From CAWCQC01 sp963819905 (lineage in GTDB: Bacteria > Actinomycetota > Thermoleophilia > Gaiellales > Gaiellaceae), in NCBI GenBank assembly GCA_963819905.1, contig CAWFXP010000001.1, forward strand, positions 496,001 to 560,000: a DNA stretch of 64,000 nucleotides. Direction: 5' to 3'. A program made the position numbers and the translations under genes. A model generated the notes under the pieces. The model did not search any database. It was given only the letters and a program-made list of their open reading frames with translations, and was not told where the DNA came from. Shown in pieces: positions 59,763-64,000 of this stretch; within the stretch, counting starts at the first letter, position 1, and each line of letters starts with the position of its first letter.

Positions 59763-60677
59763 GTGCTGTCGATCATCCTCGCCCTCGTCGCCGCGCTTCT
59801 CTTCGCCGTGGGCACCGTGTTCATGCAGAAGGGCACGATGCAAGAATCGGACGAGGAGGCGGCCAAGGCAAGCTTTCTCCTCAAGTTGGTGCGCAAGCCC
59901 GTGTGGCTGCTCGGGCTCGGGGCCGACGGGCTCGGCTACGTCGCGCAGGCGGCCGCGCTCGGCCTGGGCAAGCTGATCGTGGTTCAGCCGCTGATCACCG
60001 CGAGCGTCGTCTTCGCGCTCCCCCTCGGTGCGAAGTTCACCGGCCAGCGCGTCGGGAAGCGCGAGATCGCCGGTGCCATCGCGGTGACGCTCGGTCTCGC
60101 GGGGTTCACGATCATCTCGAATCCGTCGGAGGGAAAGGACGATGCCACCGTGCGCGGGTGGCTCATCGCCGGCGCGGTGCTCGGAGGAATCGCGATCGTT
60201 GTCTTCCTTCTGTCTCGCGGCCGCAAGCCGGGAGTGAAGGCCGCGCTGCTCGGGACCTCGTCCGGAGTGCTGTTCGGCCTCACGGCAGGCCTCACCAAGG
60301 CGACGGTCGACCGGTTCGACCAGGGCTTCGTCGAGGTCGTCGCCGACTGGCACCTGTACGCGCTGATCCTGGTGAGCATCGTTGCGTTCTGGCTCACCCA
60401 GGCGGCACTCCAGACGGGTGCTCTCGCGCCTGCGTTCGCGACCACGATGTCGTTCGAGACGATCGCCGGCGTCGCGCTCGGCATGACGATCCTCGACGAG
60501 CAGCTGCACGAGTCGACGCTCGGCTACGTCGGCTCGTTCCTGATGCTCGCGATTGCCCTGGTCGGGATCGTCATGCTCGCGGGGTCGCAGGGCGCCGCTG
60601 AAGCGGGCGCGAAGCGCGAGCAGCCCCCGTCGGAGCCTGCCCACGGCGAGGGCACGGTCACGGAACGACCCGCCTAG
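59763..60677 (+). CDS. DMT-superfamily (NIPA/EamA-like) multi-pass membrane protein
   Basis: A 304-residue protein with nine or ten predicted helices, starting SIILALVAALLFAVGTVFMQ, then ADGLGYVAQAAALGLGKLIVV and VQPLITASVVFALPLG. The QKG after the first helix and the LIVVQPL block are typical of the DMT group that includes NIPA-like and DUF-type permeases. The Glu/Pro-rich last 30 residues are cytoplasmic. GTG at 59763 is chosen over 59718 because the helix starts there and a -10 box lies between. The substrate is unknown. Confidence 0.8.
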   Translation: MLSIILALVAALLFAVGTVFMQKGTMQESDEEAAKASFLLKLVRKPVWLLGLGADGLGYVAQAAALGLGKLIVVQPLITASVVFALPLGAKFTGQRVGKREIAGAIAVTLGLAGFTIISNPSEGKDDATVRGWLIAGAVLGGIAIVVFLLSRGRKPGVKAALLGTSSGVLFGLTAGLTKATVDRFDQGFVEVVADWHLYALILVSIVAFWLTQAALQTGALAPAFATTMSFETIAGVALGMTILDEQLHESTLGYVGSFLMLAIALVGIVMLAGSQGAAEAGAKREQPPSEPAHGEGTVTERPA

Positions 60678-60724
60678 CCCGGAGGTACGAGAGGGGAGAC
60701 CGGCGGTGCTAGGCTCGGCGCGAG

Positions 60725-61163
60725 GTGAAGGCGAAGGCACTCGGCTTCAACCACGTCGCCCTCGAGGTCGGAGACATCGACGAGGCGCTCGCGTTCTACG
60801 GCAGCCTCTTCGAGCTCCGGCTTCGGGGGCGGAGCTCGCGGATGGCGTTCGTGGACATGGGCGATCAGTTCCTGGCGCTGTCGGTCGGCCAGGAGGCAGC
60901 CACCGGACGAGCACCGGCACGTCGGGCTCGTCGTCGACGACGTGGAGGCGGTGCGCCGGGCGCTCGCCGTGACCGATGCGAGGGTGCTCCCCGGCCGCGG
61001 CCTCGATTTCCTCGACCCGTGGGGGAACCACTTCCAGGTCGTCGCCTACGAGGACATCCAGTTCACGAAGACACCCGAGGTGTTGCGCAATCTGGGCGCC
61101 GAAGCGGCTGAGAAGACCGAGAGCGCGCAGGCCGAGCTGCGCGCCAAGGGCATCGACCCCTGA
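60725..61163 (+). pseudogene. VOC (glyoxalase/bleomycin-resistance fold) family protein (one frameshift)
   Basis: About 145 residues after removing one base near 60905. The first beta-alpha-beta module is LGFNHVALEVGDIDEALAFY (metal His in FNHVALEV) and the second is HRHVGLVVDDVEAVRRAL, followed by the metal-site end DFLDPWGNHFQVVAYEDIQF. The break separates the two modules. GTG is the start, with TAGGCT nine bases upstream. The short C-terminal helix (VLRNLGAEAAEKTESAQAEL) is an extension beyond the fold. The family includes dioxygenases, isomerases and thiol transferases; which one is unknown. Confidence 0.83.
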
Positions 61164-61234
61164 ACCCTCACGACGGCCGTCGGCCGCCTCGACGATCAGG
61201 TGTGCCGCAGTCGCCGACCGGGTACCGAACCCGT

Positions 61235-62653
61235 ATGGGCGAACGCCACGGGCCGGGAAGCGGAAAGGGCGCCCGCGGCTGGACTCTCGCGACCATCGCC
61301 GTCCTCGCGCTCGCCGCAGGTCTCTGGGCCGCCGGCCCCACGGGTGCGCAGGTCGCCGCCGGGCGCGAGGGACCACCGTTCGAGCTCGCGAACGGCGTCC
61401 CCACCGCGAGACCGGAGGAGAGCAAGCTCTGGTGGCACGACGGCCACTGGTGGGGGTCTCTGTGGAGCGACAGGGCCCGTGACTTCCACATCTTCCGGCT
61501 CGCCGGCGGGCGCTGGCACGACACTGGGGTCGCGGTCGATACGCGGGAGCGAACCCGAGCGGACGCGCTCGTAGCCGGGCATCGCCTCTACGTCACATCG
61601 CACCGCTTCAATCGCCGCCCTGCGAAGGACGGCAGCCTGCTCTTTCGATTCACGTACGACGCCCGGTCCCGGCGCTACGAGCCCGACCGCGGCTTCCCGG
61701 TGCCCGTCAACCGGTACGGGAGCGAGACGCTCGTGCTTGCCCGCGAAGCGGGCGGACAGCTGTGGGTCACGTGGACGCAGGGACGCCGCGTGTGGCTCGG
61801 CCACGCCCGGTGCACGCCGGACTGCAACGACCGCGTTTGGGCCGAGCCGGCGCCGATCGACGCGCCCGAGGCCCGCGTCGCAGCGGACGACGTCTCGTCG
61901 ATCGTGTCCCTCCCCGGCGACCGCGTCGCGGTGATGTGGAGCAACCAACGTCTCGGCGCGTTCTACTACGTGGAGCCCGAGCTGCGAGGCGCCCTGCCCG
62001 AGCCCGAGCGCATCGAGATCGTCGAGGGCGCAGACGACCATCTCAACCTGAAGTCCGACTCCCAGGGCCGGATCTACGCCGCCGTGAAGACGACGTCGAA
62101 TCAGGCGGGCGACCTGCTTACCGGGTTGCTGGTCCGCGACCCGCAGAGCGGCAAGTGGCACGTCAACCTTTTCGGCCGGACGTCCGACGGCCATACGCGG
62201 CCGATCGTCGTCGTCGACGAGGCGGCGGAAGTGGCGCACGTGTATGCGATGGCCGCCGCGCCGGAGGGAGGCCCCGCGCAGGCCGTGTACCGAAAGACGA
62301 CGAACATCGAGGCGACCGAACCGTTCCCGCTCGGCGCCGGTGAGGTCGTTGTCGTAGTTCCCGGCGGCTCGGTGCGGGATCCGACCTCGACGAAGCAGAC
62401 CGTCGAAGGGTGGTGGGGCCTCCCGGTCCTGGCGAGCGAGACCAGGGAGAATCGGTACGCGTTCGGGCTCCAGGCGCCCGGCGGCGTTCTCTCGGCAGCC
62501 GACGGCGTGACCGCAACGACCGCCGAAGCGGCGGCTGCGCCCGAGGCTCCGCCGGTCGACGAGTCGGGCGGGTGGCTGCTTCCGGTCGTCCTCGCCCTCG
62601 CCGGTCTCGCTGCTCTGACGTTCGGTGCGGTCCTCGTGCGGCGCCGGCGCTAG
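61235..62653 (+). CDS. Exported, membrane-anchored beta-propeller-like protein of unknown function
   Basis: A 472-residue protein with an N-terminal signal sequence (WTLATIAVLALAAGLWAA, residues about 16-33) and a C-terminal helix (LLPVVLALAGLAALTFGAVLV) followed by four Arg, so it is held in the membrane with the body outside. The body has repeated W-rich strands (KLWWHDGHWWGSLWSD, WVTWTQGRRVWLGHARC) resembling BNR or six-bladed propellers. A Cys pair (HARCTPDC) may form a disulfide. An Ala/Pro-rich linker precedes the helix. GTG at 61202 is an alternative start. I do not recognise a named family. Confidence 0.65.
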   Translation: MGERHGPGSGKGARGWTLATIAVLALAAGLWAAGPTGAQVAAGREGPPFELANGVPTARPEESKLWWHDGHWWGSLWSDRARDFHIFRLAGGRWHDTGVAVDTRERTRADALVAGHRLYVTSHRFNRRPAKDGSLLFRFTYDARSRRYEPDRGFPVPVNRYGSETLVLAREAGGQLWVTWTQGRRVWLGHARCTPDCNDRVWAEPAPIDAPEARVAADDVSSIVSLPGDRVAVMWSNQRLGAFYYVEPELRGALPEPERIEIVEGADDHLNLKSDSQGRIYAAVKTTSNQAGDLLTGLLVRDPQSGKWHVNLFGRTSDGHTRPIVVVDEAAEVAHVYAMAAAPEGGPAQAVYRKTTNIEATEPFPLGAGEVVVVVPGGSVRDPTSTKQTVEGWWGLPVLASETRENRYAFGLQAPGGVLSAADGVTATTAEAAAAPEAPPVDESGGWLLPVVLALAGLAALTFGAVLVRRRR

Positions 62654-62664
62654 CGCGTCCTGCG

Positions 62665-63849
62665 TCAGCCGCGAGCGCGCTCGAGCAGGCGCCTGGCGAT
62701 GATCAGCTGCTGGATCTCGTTCGAGCCTTCGCCGATCAGGAGCAGCGGGGCGTCCCGGTAGTAGCGCTCCGGGCGGTACTCGAGCGAGTAGCCGTAGCCG
62801 CCGTGGATGCGCATGCAGTCGAGGGCGTTGTCCTGGGCGGCTTCGGTGGCGTAGTACTTGGCCATGCCGGCCTCGAGGTCGGCGCGCTCGCCTGAGGCTT
62901 TCCTCTGGGCGGCCTGGAGGACGAGCAGGCGCGCGGCCTCGGCCCGGGTCGCCATCTTGGCCAGCATCAGCTGCACGGCCTGGTGGTGGCCGATCGGCTT
63001 GCCGAAGGCCTCGCGCTCGGTGGCGTAGCGGACGGCGTCGTCGAGGCCCGCCCGGGCGAGGCCGGCGCCGCGGGCGGCGACGTTGACGCGCCCGACCTCG
63101 ATGCCGCTCATGAAGTACTTGAAGCCCTGGCCGATCCCGGCTTCGCCCCCGAGGACGCCGGCGGCCGGCGTGCGGAAGCCGTCGAAGACGAGCTCGGTCG
63201 ACTCGACGCCCTTGTAGCCGAGCTTCTTGGGACCGGGCATCGGGATCGTCAGGCCAGGCAGATCAGACACCTCCGGCTCCTTCTCGACGATGAAGCCCGT
63301 CATGCCGGTGTGCGGCGGGTCGGCCGTCGGATCGGTCTTCGCGAGCAGCATGATCATCCCCGAACGCCAGCCGTTCGTGACCCACATCTTCTGGCCGGAG
63401 ACCACGAACTCGTCGCCGTCCCTGACGGCGACCGTGCGGATCGACTGGACGTCCGAGCCCGCATGCGGCTCCGTCATCGAGAACGAGGAGCGAAGCTCAC
63501 CCGAGGCGAGGAGCGGCAGGTAGCGCTCCTTCTGCTCGTCGGTGCCGTGCATGCGGACCATGTAGCCGGCGATGAAGCTCCCGTTGACGATCCCGGACAG
63601 CGTCACCCAGCCCCGCGAGAGCTCCATCACGATCAGCGCGTAGGTGTCGAGCGACAGGCCGAGGCCGCCGTACTCCTCCGGGATCGTCACCCCGAACAGG
63701 CCCATCTCCCGCATCTGCGCGACCAGCGCCTCCGGGAACTCGTCCGCGTGCTCCAGGTCGGAGGCGATGGGAATCACCTCGCGGTCGACGAACTCGCCGA
63801 CCGCGGCGACGATCTCCCGTTGCTCGTCGCTCAGCCCGTCGACCGTCAT
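62665..63849 (-). CDS. Acyl-CoA dehydrogenase
   Basis: A 394-residue acyl-CoA dehydrogenase. Blocks are TIPEEYGGLGLSLDTYALIV, SFSMTEPHAGSDVQSIRT (first signature), VSGQKMWVTNGWRSGMIMLL, REAFGKPIGHHQAVQLMLA and ALDCMRIHGGYGYSLEYRPE with a catalytic-region GEGSNEIQQLIIARRLL end. It is closer to short-chain ACADs than the paralogue at 56.6 kb. The ATG overlaps the stop of the upstream MmgE/PrpD-like gene (ATGA), so the two are probably one operon for degradation of a branched or dicarboxylic acid. Confidence 0.93.
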   Translation of the reverse strand: MTVDGLSDEQREIVAAVGEFVDREVIPIASDLEHADEFPEALVAQMREMGLFGVTIPEEYGGLGLSLDTYALIVMELSRGWVTLSGIVNGSFIAGYMVRMHGTDEQKERYLPLLASGELRSSFSMTEPHAGSDVQSIRTVAVRDGDEFVVSGQKMWVTNGWRSGMIMLLAKTDPTADPPHTGMTGFIVEKEPEVSDLPGLTIPMPGPKKLGYKGVESTELVFDGFRTPAAGVLGGEAGIGQGFKYFMSGIEVGRVNVAARGAGLARAGLDDAVRYATEREAFGKPIGHHQAVQLMLAKMATRAEAARLLVLQAAQRKASGERADLEAGMAKYYATEAAQDNALDCMRIHGGYGYSLEYRPERYYRDAPLLLIGEGSNEIQQLIIARRLLERARG

Positions 63850-64000
63850 GCGACGGCGACCCCGGCGGCGGCGAGCGGTGCGAGCGCGGAACGCAGGTCG
63901 TCGTGCTCCTCGAGCGCCAGAATCGCCTCTTCGAGGGCCTCGAGCGACGTGTCCGAGAGCGCGAGCGACGCGTTGCCGCGAAACTTCTCGCGCACCTCGC
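63846..64000 (-). CDS. MmgE/PrpD family protein (C-terminal fragment, runs off the window)
   Basis: Only the last 51 residues are in the window: EVREKFRGNASLAL, LEALEEAILALEEHDDLRSA and a short Ala-rich end. The KFRxNAxLAL and LEEAIxxLEExxDLR pattern resembles the C-terminus of MmgE/PrpD (2-methylcitrate dehydratase-like) proteins. The rest lies beyond position 64000. Its stop overlaps the acyl-CoA dehydrogenase start by four bases. Identification from such a short piece is tentative. Confidence 0.5.
   Translation of the reverse strand, partial: EVREKFRGNASLALSDTSLEALEEAILALEEHDDLRSALAPLAAAGVAVA

Noticed and set aside
1..64000. Defence, toxin-antitoxin, secondary-metabolite or prophage systems
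   Set aside because: No nuclease, toxin, polyketide/peptide synthetase, integrase or phage structural motif could be recognised; the unusual content is catabolic and regulatory.

Overview
The window looks like a chromosomal segment of a high-GC (about 70% by eye) actinobacterium. Support comes from a nearly complete coenzyme F420 biosynthesis cassette, an F420-type LLM oxidoreductase, a long actinobacterial-type LeuA, many GTG/TTG starts, and many genes whose TANNNT -10 box sits only 6-9 bases before the start codon (leaderless-style promoters). A Thermoleophilia/Gaiella-like lineage is plausible, but that is inference. I see no rRNA, tRNA, CRISPR array, phage gene or intact transposase.

Region 1 (1-19.4 kb, plus strand) is dedicated to opening cyclic amides and ureides. 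It holds a split N-methylhydantoinase (HyuA/HyuB), a carbamoylsarcosine-amidase-like isochorismatase-fold hydrolase, a DUF3891 protein and an alpha/beta hydrolase. Next comes a PotABCD-type ABC importer with a Tat lipoprotein binding protein. An eight-gene run joined by stop/start overlaps follows: dihydropyrimidinase, a second carbamoylsarcosine-amidase-like enzyme, an isopropylmalate-dehydrogenase-like enzyme, an M20 carbamoylase, an allantoinase-like amidohydrolase, DUF3830, a GMC oxidoreductase and a PLP desulfhydrase-like protein. A 447-base non-coding stretch with nested inverted repeats ends the region.

Region 2 (19.8-35.5 kb) carries a degenerate ATPase-GNAT fusion, an OYE/FadH-like flavoenzyme, a PPOX-fold protein, an M20 peptidase and an SRPBCC protein. 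After these comes a minus-strand operon (isochorismatase-fold hydrolase, LLM oxidoreductase, fused HyuAB). A TetR gene is divergent from it, and a nearby sarcosine/dimethylglycine dehydrogenase follows. Both promoters carry related palindromes, which suggests one regulon for hydantoin -> carbamoylsarcosine -> sarcosine -> glycine.

Region 3 (35.5-45.9 kb) holds the F420 genes (cofC, fbiC, cofD, npdG-like, cofE) with a methyltransferase, a class III CoA-transferase, a DadA-like oxidase and leuA. Region 4 (46.1-64 kb) is more general: a methyltransferase, a GST, a MoxR-DUF58-VWA operon, a secreted BP74-like protein, a MoaD-BNR-hydrolase operon, two DMT-type transporters, an orphan polyamine-type binding protein, a MOSC protein, two acyl-CoA dehydrogenases, a Vps62-like membrane protein, a VOC protein, an exported membrane-anchored protein and the end of an MmgE/PrpD-like gene.

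Two features run through the window. The first is a family of 24-base palindromes that begin GTAGG and have a constant CCTG loop with covarying stems; nine copies sit at four gene ends. The second is about 22 single-base frameshifts in 12 genes, about 20 of them insertions. Undoing them restores normal family lengths in every case, so many are probably sequence errors rather than real decay.
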